Notes under the pieces: generated by a model | Told to the model about the DNA's origin: nothing | Seen by the model: only the letters and a program-made list of their open reading frames with translations | Database searches by the model: none | Translations under genes and position numbers: made by a program | Shown: one piece after another, positions 1-8,680 of the stretch | Position numbering within the stretch: the first letter of the stretch is position 1 | Layout: every line of letters begins with the position of its first letter | Assembly (NCBI GenBank): GCA_031378345.1 | Contig: JANNDY010000124.1 | Location: 62,001 to 126,000, forward strand | DNA from: Emticicia sp031378345 | GTDB taxonomy: Bacteria > Bacteroidota > Bacteroidia > Cytophagales > Spirosomataceae | Direction of reading: 5' to 3' | DNA length: 64,000 nucleotides

Positions 1-472
1 TTTTACTCAATTCTGAAATATTTCTGAGGCGATAAATACCCAACGTACGAAAAGCTGCATTGTTTATCAACTCAATATTTCCTGAAACATCAAAAGATAA
101 AAGCCCCACATTGACGTGCTGAACAATGGTATTGATATAATGCAAATTGGCTTCTTTTTCGGCACGAGCTTGGCGAAAAGCATCTAAAACGCCATTTAGT
201 TGTACGTTTATTTCTTCAAAACTCTTGCCTAACTTATTATCTGCACGAAATTTTACAGTAAAATCAGCATAGCGAACTGACTCAAAAAAACGAGCTAATT
301 TGCGATTAACAGAAGTTGCATAAGTAAAAATAGAAAAAAACATGATACCCACAAAAAAACTCGCCACAACCACGCCTGTCCACTCTTTTATCATAAAACA
401 GTAAACAATTCCTGTCAAAAACAGGCATAAAACACCAACTCGCCAAATAATACCAATAGAAAAATGCTTCAT
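1..472 (-). CDS. Sensor histidine kinase, N-terminal part (runs off the window)
   Basis: About 157 codons are visible on the minus strand from an ATG at 472; the 3' end lies outside the window. Two hydrophobic segments (about residues 6-26 and 32-52) are separated by only a few residues, then comes a charged HAMP-like linker and a PAS-like stretch (HVNVGLLSFDVSGNIELINN). This order is that of membrane sensor kinases of the NtrY/PAS type; the catalytic core would be beyond base 1. The tiny periplasmic loop suggests sensing in the membrane or cytoplasm. The kinase call is inference because no H-box or ATPase domain is visible. Confidence 0.65.
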   Translation of the reverse strand, partial: MKHFSIGIIWRVGVLCLFLTGIVYCFMIKEWTGVVVASFFVGIMFFSIFTYATSVNRKLARFFESVRYADFTVKFRADNKLGKSFEEINVQLNGVLDAFRQARAEKEANLHYINTIVQHVNVGLLSFDVSGNIELINNAAFRTLGIYRLRNISELSK

Positions 473-479
473 AAATTTA

Positions 480-515
480 ATGATAGAATGAGTGAGTGTT
501 AGAATGATAGAATGT
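480..515. repeat. Short GAATG-rich direct repeat, copy 1
   Basis: The 16-mer ATGATAGAATGAGTGA at 480-495 recurs exactly at 2191-2206, after yebC. Both copies are surrounded by further degenerate GATAGAATG/GAGTG words. The rest of the 473-703 gap is AT-rich and holds one copy of the TGATWATCA palindrome (572-580). Confidence 0.5.
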
Positions 516-703
516 TTCAAAAAACAATTTTCATCTATTTTAATTTAAAAAAGTAAAAACTTGTAACCTGCTGATTATCAACACTCTACATTTTTCACTC
601 TACACTCTTAACTCCCATCGTACAACGTTTAGATTAAATTTTTCATTAACATATAAAATGCAAACTCAAATTTCGTTAAATACTTGACAAAACAATAAAT
701 AAA

Positions 704-1360
704 ATGAAAACCATTCAAATAAATAATAATCTTATCGCAGTAGCGTTGCTCGCTGTGGTACTTTCGGCCTGTTCGGTTTCAAAAGATTTTCTTTCGGAAA
801 ACTTCGCACAGGTACGAAATACGCATAAAAGGATTGCCATTTTGCCTTTTGATGTGCAGTTTGAAAATCCTAATAATCGTGTGAATGATGGAAAAAGTCG
901 GAGAACTTTTAGTAAGCAAGAAAAGGAGGCAAGTTTAGATGCCCAGAAAGAATTGTTTACTTATATCGCTCGCCAAGTGTCGAAAGGTCGCTATGAAATT
1001 TCGTTTCAGGATTTTATTCGTACCAACAAAGTTTTGGCAGAAAATGGCATACGTTTAGAAGAAGTTGCTAATCAAAATAAGGCAGATATTGCCAAGCTTT
1101 TGGGCGTAGATGCTGTAATTACTGGCGATTTAGCTATCAGAATTACACAAATAAATATGCGTAATCCGCAGATGATGCCTCCTTTTCAGGGCAATGATGG
1201 CGTAGAAACGAATGTAAAATTATTTGATGCAGCAAGTGGAGAAATGCTTTGGTCAACGAATCTTTCGCAACGCCCAAATAATAGAATGGACACTCCTCAC
1301 CATCTTTCGAGTCAGTTGATTGGGCAAATTGCTAAAAATTTACCTTATCGGACCAAGTGA
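704..1360 (+). CDS. Lipoprotein with LpoB/CsgG-like fold
   Basis: 218 residues with a lipoprotein signal: charged N-terminus, hydrophobic core and the lipobox LSAC (Cys23). The mature part contains the pattern of the CsgG/LpoB/GNA1162 family: a beta strand with IAILPFDVQ at about 46, a helix rich in Lys/Gln, LLGVDAVITGDL at about 134-145, and a C-terminal strand pair around LFDAASGEMLWSTN. Members of this fold are outer-membrane-anchored proteins that assemble into secretion pores or activate penicillin-binding proteins. Which role applies here cannot be read from the sequence. It stands alone, followed by yebC on the same strand after about 95 bases. Confidence 0.6.
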   Translation: MKTIQINNNLIAVALLAVVLSACSVSKDFLSENFAQVRNTHKRIAILPFDVQFENPNNRVNDGKSRRTFSKQEKEASLDAQKELFTYIARQVSKGRYEISFQDFIRTNKVLAENGIRLEEVANQNKADIAKLLGVDAVITGDLAIRITQINMRNPQMMPPFQGNDGVETNVKLFDAASGEMLWSTNLSQRPNNRMDTPHHLSSQLIGQIAKNLPYRTK

Positions 1361-1455
1361 GTTTAATACCATTTTTACAACGATTTTCTCATTTTTTATG
1401 CATTTTTAAGTAAAATTTCATAATTTCGCACAAGAAATAAAAATATCATATATAA

Positions 1456-2175
1456 ATGGGAAGAGCGTTTGAATTTAGAAAAGCCCGCAAGATGAAGCGT
1501 TGGGGGCAAATGGCAAGAACTTTTACAAGGATAGGCAAAGATATTGCCATGTCCGTAAAATCGGGGGGAACTGACCCAGGCAGTAACTCACGTTTGCGGG
1601 CATTGATACAAAATGCAAAGGCAGTAAATATGCCAAAAGCCACCGTTGATAATGCCATCAAACGTGCCTCATCGAAAGACCAAGATGACTATAAAGAAAT
1701 GGTTTATGAAGGCTACGCACAACATGGTATTGCGGTTTTGGTCGAATGTACTACCGATAATACAAATCGTTCGATAGCCAATATTCGTACCTCGTTTTCA
1801 AGATGTGGCGGAACTGTGGGAACTTCGGGAATGTTGGATTTTGTTTTTGACCGAAAGTCAGTTTTCAAAATTGCCAATAATGGAGCAGATATTGAAGAAT
1901 TGGAATTTGAACTCATTGATTTTGGTGCAGAAGAGGTTTTCTTAGATGAAGAAACGAATCAGATTAATATTTATGGGGAATTTACGGCATTCGGAACATT
2001 ACAAAAACATTTGGAAGAAAAAGGAATTGAAATTCTAACTTCTGACTTTGAACGTGTGCCAACTGACACCAAAACATTGACCGAAGAAGAAGCTGCCGAC
2101 GTAGAAAAGCTCATCGAAAGGCTTGAAGATGATGATGATGTGCAGATGGTTTATCATAATATGGTGGTTAGCTAA
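1456..2175 (+). CDS. yebC: YebC/PmpR (TACO1) family protein
   Basis: 239 residues, full length for the family. The N-terminus MGRAFEFRKARK and the following Trp-Met-Thr-like stretch are typical of the Bacteroidota branch; NSRLRALIQNAKAVNMPK and the IKRAS helix follow, then the second domain with YEGYAQHGIAVLVE. The family was described as transcriptional regulators (PmpR) and, more recently, as translation factors that relieve ribosome stalling at proline runs, homologous to mitochondrial TACO1. Start at ATG 1456 gives the canonical N-terminus. The end carries an acidic run (EDDDDVQM). Confidence 0.92.
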   Translation: MGRAFEFRKARKMKRWGQMARTFTRIGKDIAMSVKSGGTDPGSNSRLRALIQNAKAVNMPKATVDNAIKRASSKDQDDYKEMVYEGYAQHGIAVLVECTTDNTNRSIANIRTSFSRCGGTVGTSGMLDFVFDRKSVFKIANNGADIEELEFELIDFGAEEVFLDEETNQINIYGEFTAFGTLQKHLEEKGIEILTSDFERVPTDTKTLTEEEAADVEKLIERLEDDDDVQMVYHNMVVS

Positions 2176-2190
2176 TGAGTGAATGCTTCA

Positions 2191-2206
2191 ATGATAGAAT
2201 GAGTGA
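2191..2206. repeat. Short GAATG-rich direct repeat, copy 2
   Basis: Exact second copy of ATGATAGAATGAGTGA, 16 bases downstream of the yebC stop, again surrounded by degenerate GAGTGAAT words (2174-2213). Confidence 0.5.
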
Positions 2207-2289
2207 ATATTTTATCATAAAATGCTACATATCAATGGTTTAGTGAAAACAAAAACATTTTAGCCTCTTTATTGGGGCTATTTTTTTAT

Positions 2290-3666
2290 ATGAAAATACG
2301 CTTTCTTCTACTCTTATTTTTTCTTCCAAAAATCACTTTGGCTCAAATCGTTCCTTCGGATTCGATTAGAAAAAGTATTGCTGAAAGTTTAACATATTTG
2401 ACAGAAAAACAATGTACTGAAACCATCGTTGGCAAGCAATATGCAGGTGAATGGGAGGCATATATGCAAATGAAAGCTGCGTTTTTGTATTTGGGAGGTC
2501 GTAATCAATACCGAGATTCTAATTGTTTCACGATGGCGGGCATTCATAATATTTTGGCAGAAATGTATTTGGCGGATACTTCACAAAAGCAAATTTTGCC
2601 TATGCTTCAGAAGGTTTTTCCAGAGGTTTTGAGTTATTCGACAGGCTCACAATTTAATTTTTGGAAGAAATTGCCACCTAATCAAGATTTAAAATGGGGA
2701 AAAGAACCTATCGAATTGGTTCATCGTCCGACGAATTTTAGATTAAAAGGACGTTTTATTAATAATGCAGCCAATGTAGCCAATGATGCCGACGATACTG
2801 CTTTGGGAAATCTGGCGATTTGGTATAATCAAAAGATTTTTGGTAAAAATGATTCTTTAAAACTGACAAATTCTGTAATATTTGACAGTTTTCTTGATGA
2901 AAATAGAAAAAACCGACATTGGTATAATCATCTTTTTCATGGGTTCAAAAATTCGGGAGCGTACATGACTTGGTTTGGGCAGGAAAACGAGTTTGAAAAC
3001 TGGCATTTTTATAAAAATGCTTTACATAATTTGATTTTTTTTCTGCCAAACAGCATTGCTTTTCCACACCCATACAAAGCATATATTCCGTGGGGAACAA
3101 ATGATGTTGATGTAGTTGTCAATGCCAATGTGCTTACTTATTTGAGTAAAAACAATCTTCAAAAAGCAAGTATTGGAAGCAAAAAAGCTAATATTTTGAT
3201 AGAAAAACACACCAAACGAGGGCGTTGGAATCGCATGGGAATTTACTACCCAAATCGTTATCATTTGCATTTTGCCATTACACGAGCTTTGGCTGCAGGT
3301 GATACTGGTTTGCTAAAAACTGCTCAATTTTTAGTAAATCATTTATCAAAAACTCAAAAGCAAAATGGAAGTTTTGAAAGTAAGAAAATTGTAAATAAGT
3401 ATGATATTTTACAATCAACTGCTTATGCAACTTTGGCAATGCTATATTTGAAAGAATCGGGTATGGAAATAGATAAAACATTGATAGACAAGTCAATAGC
3501 TTATTTGTATTCACAAAAAAACATTGAAAACAAACAAGTATTTTGGAAGGGGGGCGTGTATTTTTCAGGAGGAACGGTGGTCAGAAATATGCTTTATTTT
3601 ACTTCTGATGCTTATACTACTGCTTTGATAGCGATTGCTTTTCAGAAGTATTTGAAGGTCTTATAA
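2290..3666 (+). CDS. Secreted protein with terpenoid-cyclase-like (alpha/alpha)6 repeats and a DxDDTA motif
   Basis: 458 residues from ATG 2290 (a TTG 18 bases upstream is in frame, but ATG 2290 gives a clean signal peptide ending ITLAQ). Residues 166-171 read DADDTA, the signature of class II cyclases such as squalene-hopene cyclase. The C-terminal part has helical repeats, one with a QW-like word (QKQNGSFESK) followed by a Tyr-Ala-Thr-Leu-Ala helix, as in prenyltransferase/squalene-cyclase toroids. Family cyclases are usually cytoplasmic or monotopic membrane enzymes and about 600 residues; this one is shorter and exported. So the fold is fairly likely, the reaction unknown. It ends convergently, overlapping the PIN toxin by six bases. 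Confidence 0.55.
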   Translation: MKIRFLLLLFFLPKITLAQIVPSDSIRKSIAESLTYLTEKQCTETIVGKQYAGEWEAYMQMKAAFLYLGGRNQYRDSNCFTMAGIHNILAEMYLADTSQKQILPMLQKVFPEVLSYSTGSQFNFWKKLPPNQDLKWGKEPIELVHRPTNFRLKGRFINNAANVANDADDTALGNLAIWYNQKIFGKNDSLKLTNSVIFDSFLDENRKNRHWYNHLFHGFKNSGAYMTWFGQENEFENWHFYKNALHNLIFFLPNSIAFPHPYKAYIPWGTNDVDVVVNANVLTYLSKNNLQKASIGSKKANILIEKHTKRGRWNRMGIYYPNRYHLHFAITRALAAGDTGLLKTAQFLVNHLSKTQKQNGSFESKKIVNKYDILQSTAYATLAMLYLKESGMEIDKTLIDKSIAYLYSQKNIENKQVFWKGGVYFSGGTVVRNMLYFTSDAYTTALIAIAFQKYLKVL

Positions 3667-4044
3667 ATCATAAGGATTTACACAATTTAAGCCTTTAATA
3701 TTTTGAAAATCTTTGGTATTACGAGAAATAATAGTGAAATTATGTACTAAGGCTGTTGCAGCAATGATAGCATCTGGAAGTTTTATGTTTTTTTGCTTGC
3801 GTAGCTCAATGGTTTGTTTTACAACTTCCTCCGTGAGTGGATGTGTATTCGCCAAGCTCATAAATTCAGCTAATTCTTTTGTAGCCGACGCGTGTCCTAA
3901 TACTTCAATGTGGTTAATGACAGAAACATTAAAATTGTCATTTATTGCCTTTTCTACAAAGATATGGGCATTTTCTGGCAAAATTTGACCTACAAATTCC
4001 AATAAAGAATTAGTGTCTATTAAATACGTTTTTATCTTTCCCAT
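3661..4044 (-). CDS. PIN-domain toxin (VapC-like)
   Basis: 127 residues. The four acidic residues of a PIN nuclease are in place: D10 (YLIDTN), E47 (INHIEVLG), D91 (LPDAIIAATA) and D112 (SRNTKDF). PIN toxins cleave RNA, often tRNA or rRNA, when freed from their antitoxin. The start overlaps the end of the upstream antitoxin gene by 13 bases, as expected for a translationally coupled pair. The 3' end overlaps the convergent cyclase-like gene. Confidence 0.85.
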   Translation of the reverse strand: MGKIKTYLIDTNSLLEFVGQILPENAHIFVEKAINDNFNVSVINHIEVLGHASATKELAEFMSLANTHPLTEEVVKQTIELRKQKNIKLPDAIIAATALVHNFTIISRNTKDFQNIKGLNCVNPYDL

Positions 4045-4247
4045 TCGCTACGACTGAGTTCTATCTCTGCAATCATTTTCTGAGCAGTTTCTTTTGAAAT
4101 ACAACCAAAAAAATCCGAAGGTTTAACTTTTGGTTTCTCCAAAGTTTTCAAATCTTGTTGATTTGCTTTTATTTCATTCCATTCTTCAATCGGAATAATC
4201 ACCGCAGTATGTCTGCCTTGTTCATCTGAAACATATTGTACGTTCAT
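4032..4247 (-). CDS. Antitoxin of the PIN toxin (Phd/YefM-like)
   Basis: 71 residues from ATG 4247 (an in-frame start 54 bases upstream would add a low-complexity tail and is less likely). The N-terminal half, VQYVSDEQGRHTAVIIPIEEW, looks like the DNA-binding beta-alpha unit of Phd/YefM-type antitoxins; the C-terminal half with PSDFFGCISKETAQKMI would neutralise the toxin. The start codon overlaps a TGATTATCA palindrome (4247-4255), and an inverted repeat lies just upstream (4268-4282), consistent with autoregulation. Confidence 0.75.
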   Translation of the reverse strand: MNVQYVSDEQGRHTAVIIPIEEWNEIKANQQDLKTLEKPKVKPSDFFGCISKETAQKMIAEIELSRSEWER

Positions 4248-4267
4248 GATTATCAATGGTTTATAGT

Positions 4268-4319
4268 TCAATTTAGAATTGACATTTAATGTACCATACA
4301 AATATACGGCACATTAAAT
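4268..4319 (-). promoter_or_regulatory. Candidate operator region of the toxin-antitoxin pair
   Basis: Upstream of the antitoxin lie two inverted repeats: TCAATT-tag-AATTGA (4268-4282) and the spaced arms ATTTAATGT (4284-4292) and ACATTAAAT (4311-4319). Either may bind the antitoxin; the outer pair could also be the terminator hairpin of the sugar porter gene that ends at 4340. Confidence 0.4.
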
Positions 4320-4339
4320 ATCAATTCAAATCATTTTTC

Positions 4340-5689
4340 TCAATTATATCTCTTCTCGATTTCTTCTAAACTCATGCCTTTTGTTTCAAAAACGATGTAT
4401 TTGGCAAAGAGTAGTCCGAATAGCACAACCAGCATATAAATACCAAAAATACCCCCATTTGTGCCGAGCGAAGTTGCTGCCAAAATCGGAAACGAATAAG
4501 CTACACCAGCATCAAAAACCCAGTGATTGAAACTTCCCATGCTTGAAGCAAAACCTCTGATTTTTAGAGGATAAATCTCCGAAATCAATAACCAGCCAAG
4601 TGGCCCAAGGCTGATAGCAAAGAAAATAATGTAAACATACACGCCACCCACAAGCATAATTTTTTGTAATTCTGGACTAAGCGAATCTTTCATGTAAAAT
4701 GCCAAACCAACTGTTGCCAAGCAAATGGCTGTTCCGATAAGTCCTGTGTAGAGAATTTGTTTTCTACCAAATTTATCCAAAATCATAATCGCCAAAAAAG
4801 TAGAAAGTGCATTAATTACACCCACACCAACTGTTGCCAAAGCCGCTGTTCCGCCATCGGGAAATACATTTTTGAAAATATCGGTCGAGAAATAAATAAT
4901 TGCATTAATTCCAGAAAATTGTTGAATAAAGAAAATGCCAATTCCGATAAATAACGGAATACGTAAACGCTTGCTAAACAACATTCGCCAGTCACCTTTG
5001 TTGTGTTTTTCGTCTTCAATAATTTGTCGAGTTTGAGCAACTTCTAAGCGAGCTTGCTCAGGCTCACGCAAGCGATACAATACTTCCAAAGCCTCGGCAT
5101 CACGCCCTTTGCCAATCAACCAACGTGGACTTTCGGGAACAAAAAACATTCCTATCAACAAAACTACCGCAGGAATAAAACCCGCCCAAAACATACTTCT
5201 CCAACCATCCGCTTGGTCGGCAAAGAAATAACCAACTACATAAGAAAGCAAAATTCCGAGAGTAATAGCAAATTGAAAAAAAGTTACTAATCGCCCTCTT
5301 TGGTCAGTTGGAGCAATTTCGGCCAAATAAAGCGGCACCGTTGATGCCACAATACCGATTGCCAAACCCAAAAATAAACGACCAATTATCAGAAAAGTTA
5401 CCGAAGGTGCCATAGCGGCGATAATTGAACCAACCACAAAAACCAATGAAGCAACAATATTGATTTTTTTTCGACCTAAAATATCTGTCAGTGGACCACT
5501 AATAAAAGGTCCAGCCATTCCACCAAACAAAACGGCACTCACAATAAAGCCCTCCATTTCGGGACTTGGATGAAAACGCTCACGCAATGACGGTAAAGCA
5601 ACATTAATTACACCAGTATCGAAGCCAAAAAGTAAACCACCAGTAGCTGCCACGGCAGCAATGAAATAAAGAAGCAAGTTTTTGTTCAT
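4340..5689 (-). CDS. Sugar porter family MFS transporter
   Basis: 449 residues, about 12 membrane segments. Sugar porter signatures are all present: GFDTGVINVALP near the start, the cytoplasmic loop motifs DILGRKK and DKFGRK, GRLFLGLAIG, PESPRWL after segment 6, QQFSGINAIIYFS in segment 7, and the C-terminal FETKGMSLEEIE. These proteins usually couple uptake of a hexose or pentose to protons. The substrate cannot be deduced, and no sugar catabolic gene is adjacent. A long spacer with hairpin repeats separates it from recF. Confidence 0.9.
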   Translation of the reverse strand: MNKNLLLYFIAAVAATGGLLFGFDTGVINVALPSLRERFHPSPEMEGFIVSAVLFGGMAGPFISGPLTDILGRKKINIVASLVFVVGSIIAAMAPSVTFLIIGRLFLGLAIGIVASTVPLYLAEIAPTDQRGRLVTFFQFAITLGILLSYVVGYFFADQADGWRSMFWAGFIPAVVLLIGMFFVPESPRWLIGKGRDAEALEVLYRLREPEQARLEVAQTRQIIEDEKHNKGDWRMLFSKRLRIPLFIGIGIFFIQQFSGINAIIYFSTDIFKNVFPDGGTAALATVGVGVINALSTFLAIMILDKFGRKQILYTGLIGTAICLATVGLAFYMKDSLSPELQKIMLVGGVYVYIIFFAISLGPLGWLLISEIYPLKIRGFASSMGSFNHWVFDAGVAYSFPILAATSLGTNGGIFGIYMLVVLFGLLFAKYIVFETKGMSLEEIEKRYN

Positions 5690-5807
5690 AATAGGTTTTA
5701 GGTTAAAGGAAGCTACAAATATAGTGAAGTGATTTCAGATTTCTGATGTGGAATTTCGGAAAATATACTTAGTTTTTGAAAAGTTAGAACACTATATAGA
5801 GCAAAAA

Positions 5808-6000
5808 AATCCCGAAGGGATTAAACTCGAATAGCCCCGAGTGAAACTCGGGGGTTGAATAAAATATGATTCAAAACCCTGAAAAGGGTTTAACAATTAG
5901 TTCTGTATAATTTTGTTCAACTCTTTCAGAGTTGTTGGTTTCCTGTTTTTGTTATTCCGAGTCGAACTCGAAGCTATTCATGTTTAAGCCCTCCGGGCTT
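5808..6000. repeat. Array of six small hairpins between the sugar porter and recF
   Basis: Six perfect short palindromes follow one another: ATCCC/GGGAT (5809-5821), CCCCGAGT/ACTCGGGG (5835-5853), AAACCCT/AGGGTTT (5874-5891), CAACTCT/AGAGTTG (5918-5934), CGAGT/ACTCG (about 5957-5969) and AAGCCC/GGGCTT (5986-6000). The linkers CTGTTTTTGTT and GAAGCTATTCA recur before lipB (8707-8785) with different hairpins. No gene is seen in 5690-6086. Confidence 0.65.
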
Positions 6001-6039
6001 ACAAGACATCATTTATATAAAACTTTCACGAAAAATACC

Positions 6040-6047
6040 TAAATTTG
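6040..6047 (+). promoter_or_regulatory. -7 element (TAAATTTG) of recF
   Basis: TAAATTTG matches the Bacteroidota -7 consensus TAnnTTTG. Transcription would begin near 6054, after the upstream TTG at 6045, which supports ATG 6087 as the recF start. No good -33 TTTG was found. Confidence 0.45.
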
Positions 6048-6086
6048 AAGATATTTTGTAGCACAGATTTGTGCAAAACCGCTCAA

Positions 6087-7184
6087 ATGTTTTTAGAAAA
6101 AATCTATCTTTCAAACTTCAAAAATTACGAAGAAGCCAACTTCACTTTCTCCAAACAAGTCAATTGTATTGTGGGCGAAAACGGTAGCGGAAAAACCAAT
6201 TTGCTTGATGCAGTCTATTTTTTGGCGTTGAGCAAAAGTTCTGTCCATAGCCAAGATGCCCTCAGCATCAACCATGATGCTGATGTAATGATGATTGACG
6301 GCATTTTCAAGAAAAACAAGAAAAAACACCAGATTACTTGTTCGATTCAGCGTGGACAAAAGAAAGTTTTGATGCACGACAAAAAGCCTTACGAACGCCT
6401 TGCCGACCATATTGGGCAGTTTCCTGTGGTGCTAATTGCCCCCGACGATACCGATTTAATCAAAGAAGGAAGTGAAGACCGAAGGCGTTTTTTTGACGGC
6501 GTACTTTCACAAATGGACGCTACATATCTATCTGATTATCAACAATATAACCGAATTTTAGAGCAACGAAATAGCCTTTTAAAAATATTTTTTGAGCGAA
6601 ACTTTCTCGACCAAGATTTGCTCGATACTTATTCTGACCCTTTGGTAAAATTGGGTATTCGGATTTTTGAGCAACGAAAAGCTTTTATCGAAAAGTTTCT
6701 GCCCATTTTCAAAATTCATTATTCGATTTTGAGCGAAGGGCGTGAAGATGTTGATATTATTTATGAGTCGGAAGTGGCAAGTGGCGAGTTTCCACAGGAA
6801 TTTAGGCTAAATAGAAACGTTGATGTGAAAGCTCAACGTACTACAAAAGGCATTCATAAAGATGATTATGTCTTTGAAATTGACCGTTATCCTGTCAAAA
6901 AATTTGGTTCGCAAGGGCAACAAAAATCTTTTGTAATGGCTCTCAGATTAGGTCAATTTGAAATGTTGCAAGAGTTGAGAGAAATGAAACCGATACTTTT
7001 GTTAGATGATATTTTTGATAAACTCGACGATAGAAGAATTCAGAAATTGATAGAAAGCATTGATAATCAGACATTTGGACAAGTTTTTATTACTGATGCT
7101 CGTCCCGAACGCACAGAAAAGATTTTAGCAAATGTGAAAGTGGAAGTAAATTATATTAGAACAAACCCATCAGCATCTAAATAA
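6087..7184 (+). CDS. recF: DNA replication/repair protein RecF
   Basis: 365 residues from ATG 6087 (in-frame TTG 6045 rejected). It starts MFLEKIYLSNFKNY as RecF proteins do; Walker A GENGSGKT is at residues 30-37, the ABC signature region reads FGSQGQQKSFVMALRLGQ, and Walker B is ILLLDDIFDKLD near the C-terminus. RecF loads RecA at single-strand gaps together with RecO and RecR. The usual dnaA-dnaN-recF context is absent. The 3' end overlaps the convergent hydrolase gene by 34 bases. Confidence 0.95.
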   Translation: MFLEKIYLSNFKNYEEANFTFSKQVNCIVGENGSGKTNLLDAVYFLALSKSSVHSQDALSINHDADVMMIDGIFKKNKKKHQITCSIQRGQKKVLMHDKKPYERLADHIGQFPVVLIAPDDTDLIKEGSEDRRRFFDGVLSQMDATYLSDYQQYNRILEQRNSLLKIFFERNFLDQDLLDTYSDPLVKLGIRIFEQRKAFIEKFLPIFKIHYSILSEGREDVDIIYESEVASGEFPQEFRLNRNVDVKAQRTTKGIHKDDYVFEIDRYPVKKFGSQGQQKSFVMALRLGQFEMLQELREMKPILLLDDIFDKLDDRRIQKLIESIDNQTFGQVFITDARPERTEKILANVKVEVNYIRTNPSASK

Positions 7185-7939
7185 GCTGGGAAACGCTGCC
7201 GAAACTCATCAAGTGGTGTTTTTTCGAGCGTATAATGCAAAATCGTTTCATTGTCAATTTCTCGAACAAGCACTTTTCCTGCAAAATCAATGACAGCCGA
7301 ATTGCCCGAATAAGGAAAACCGTTGCCATCTTCACCTATGCGATTTACGCCTACAACATAACTTTGATTTTCGATGGCACGAGCCACCAAAAGCGAGTCC
7401 CACGGGTACATACGCACTTGGGGCCAATTGGCTACATAAATAAGCAAGTCGTAGTCGAGATTCACGTTTCTACTCCAAACAGGAAAACGTAAATCGTAGC
7501 AAATCAAAGGGCAAATTTTCCAACCTTTGATATTCTTTATCAATCTCTTTTTTCCTTCCGAAAAAACATCATTTTCTTTCGCCATTCTGAAAAGGTGGCG
7601 TTTGTCATAAAAATCAATTTCGCCACTTGGTTCAACCCAAAGTAGGCGATTATAGTAGTTTTCGCCTACTTTTACTATAAAGCTGCCTGTTACCACTGCA
7701 CCCGTTTGAGCTGCCATTTGCTTCATCCAGCGAGTGGTGGTGAGGTTCATGGGCTCGGCAATTTTGGCAACATTCATCGTAAATCCCGAATTGAACATTT
7801 CGGGCAAAATAATCAAATCCGTAGCTTCCGAAATACCAAAAATCTTCTCCTCCAACATTGCCAAATTAGCAGTCGGTTCTTCCCAATAAAGATTGGTTTG
7901 AATGAGGGTTATTTTTAGGTTTTGGAGAGTATCAGACAT
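7151..7939 (-). CDS. Carbon-nitrogen hydrolase, omega-amidase-like (YafV/Nit2 type)
   Basis: 262 residues from ATG 7939 (MSDTLQNLKITLIQTN); an upstream in-frame start would overlap def and adds unrelated residues. The nitrilase triad is visible: Glu in LPEMF, Lys in YDKRHLF, Cys in ICYDLRFPVWSR. Close relatives hydrolyse alpha-ketoglutaramate or alpha-ketosuccinamate, clearing products of glutamine transamination and of methionine salvage. It lies downstream of def on the same strand with an 80-base gap and probably shares its transcript. Confidence 0.85.
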   Translation of the reverse strand: MSDTLQNLKITLIQTNLYWEEPTANLAMLEEKIFGISEATDLIILPEMFNSGFTMNVAKIAEPMNLTTTRWMKQMAAQTGAVVTGSFIVKVGENYYNRLLWVEPSGEIDFYDKRHLFRMAKENDVFSEGKKRLIKNIKGWKICPLICYDLRFPVWSRNVNLDYDLLIYVANWPQVRMYPWDSLLVARAIENQSYVVGVNRIGEDGNGFPYSGNSAVIDFAGKVLVREIDNETILHYTLEKTPLDEFRQRFPAYLDADGFVLI

Positions 7940-8019
7940 TTTATTACTAAATAACTTGAAGTTTTGAAATAAAAATCGCTTTGTGCCTTTGCAACTCAGT
8001 GCCTTTTGCCTAAAAACCC

Positions 8020-8595
8020 TCACTTCGGAAACTTCATTCGATAATCAACATCAACATCGCCTTTCGAGATATTTGCTAATTTCTTTTTTAGTAATTGTTT
8101 TTTCAAAGACGTGAGGTGGTCGGTAAATAAAATGCCGTCCACATGGTCATATTCGTGCTGAATGATGCGTGCAGCAAGACTTTCGTAATCTTCGGTATGC
8201 TCTACCCAATCGGTATCAAAATACTTAATTTTGATAAACTCTGGGCGATAAACATCTGCCCGAATGCCTGGAATACTCAAACAACCTTCTTCGTAAGCCC
8301 ATTCATCGCCATCTTCTTCCAAAATTTCGGCATTGATAAATACCTTTTTGAAATCAATCAAAGATGGGTCAATGTCTTCATCTGTTTCGGCAGCTTCGTT
8401 GATAGGCGTACCGTCCACGACAAACATTCTAACATTGAGTCCGATTTGAGGAGCAGCCAAACCCACGCCCGATGCCGAATACATGGTTTCAAACATATCT
8501 TCGGCAAGTTTTTTCACGTCAATTTCTCCTTCTACAATATCAAGGGTTTCTTTTCTCAAAACGGGGTCTCCGTAGGCAACGATTGGGTAAATCAT
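8020..8595 (-). CDS. def: Peptide deformylase
   Basis: 191 residues with the three deformylase motifs: GVGLAAPQIG, EGCLSIPG (metal-binding Cys) and QHEYDHVDGILF (HExxH-type metal ligands, here HEYDH). It removes the formyl group from nascent N-terminal methionine. An acidic insertion (ETDEDIDPSL) between motifs 1 and 2 is typical for Bacteroidota. ATG 8595 is the only sensible start. The gene is followed by the omega-amidase-like gene. Confidence 0.95.
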   Translation of the reverse strand: MIYPIVAYGDPVLRKETLDIVEGEIDVKKLAEDMFETMYSASGVGLAAPQIGLNVRMFVVDGTPINEAAETDEDIDPSLIDFKKVFINAEILEEDGDEWAYEEGCLSIPGIRADVYRPEFIKIKYFDTDWVEHTEDYESLAARIIQHEYDHVDGILFTDHLTSLKKQLLKKKLANISKGDVDVDYRMKFPK

Positions 8596-8680
8596 TTTTT
8601 ATTAAAATATATAACTAATTGATAATCAGCAATTTGTGTTATTTAAGTAATTTCATTTAATGAAGATAAAAATTAAGTTT

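Noticed and set aside
6045..6086. TTG start for recF at 6045
   Set aside because: It lies at the end of a -7 promoter element, and RecF proteins begin at the following ATG.
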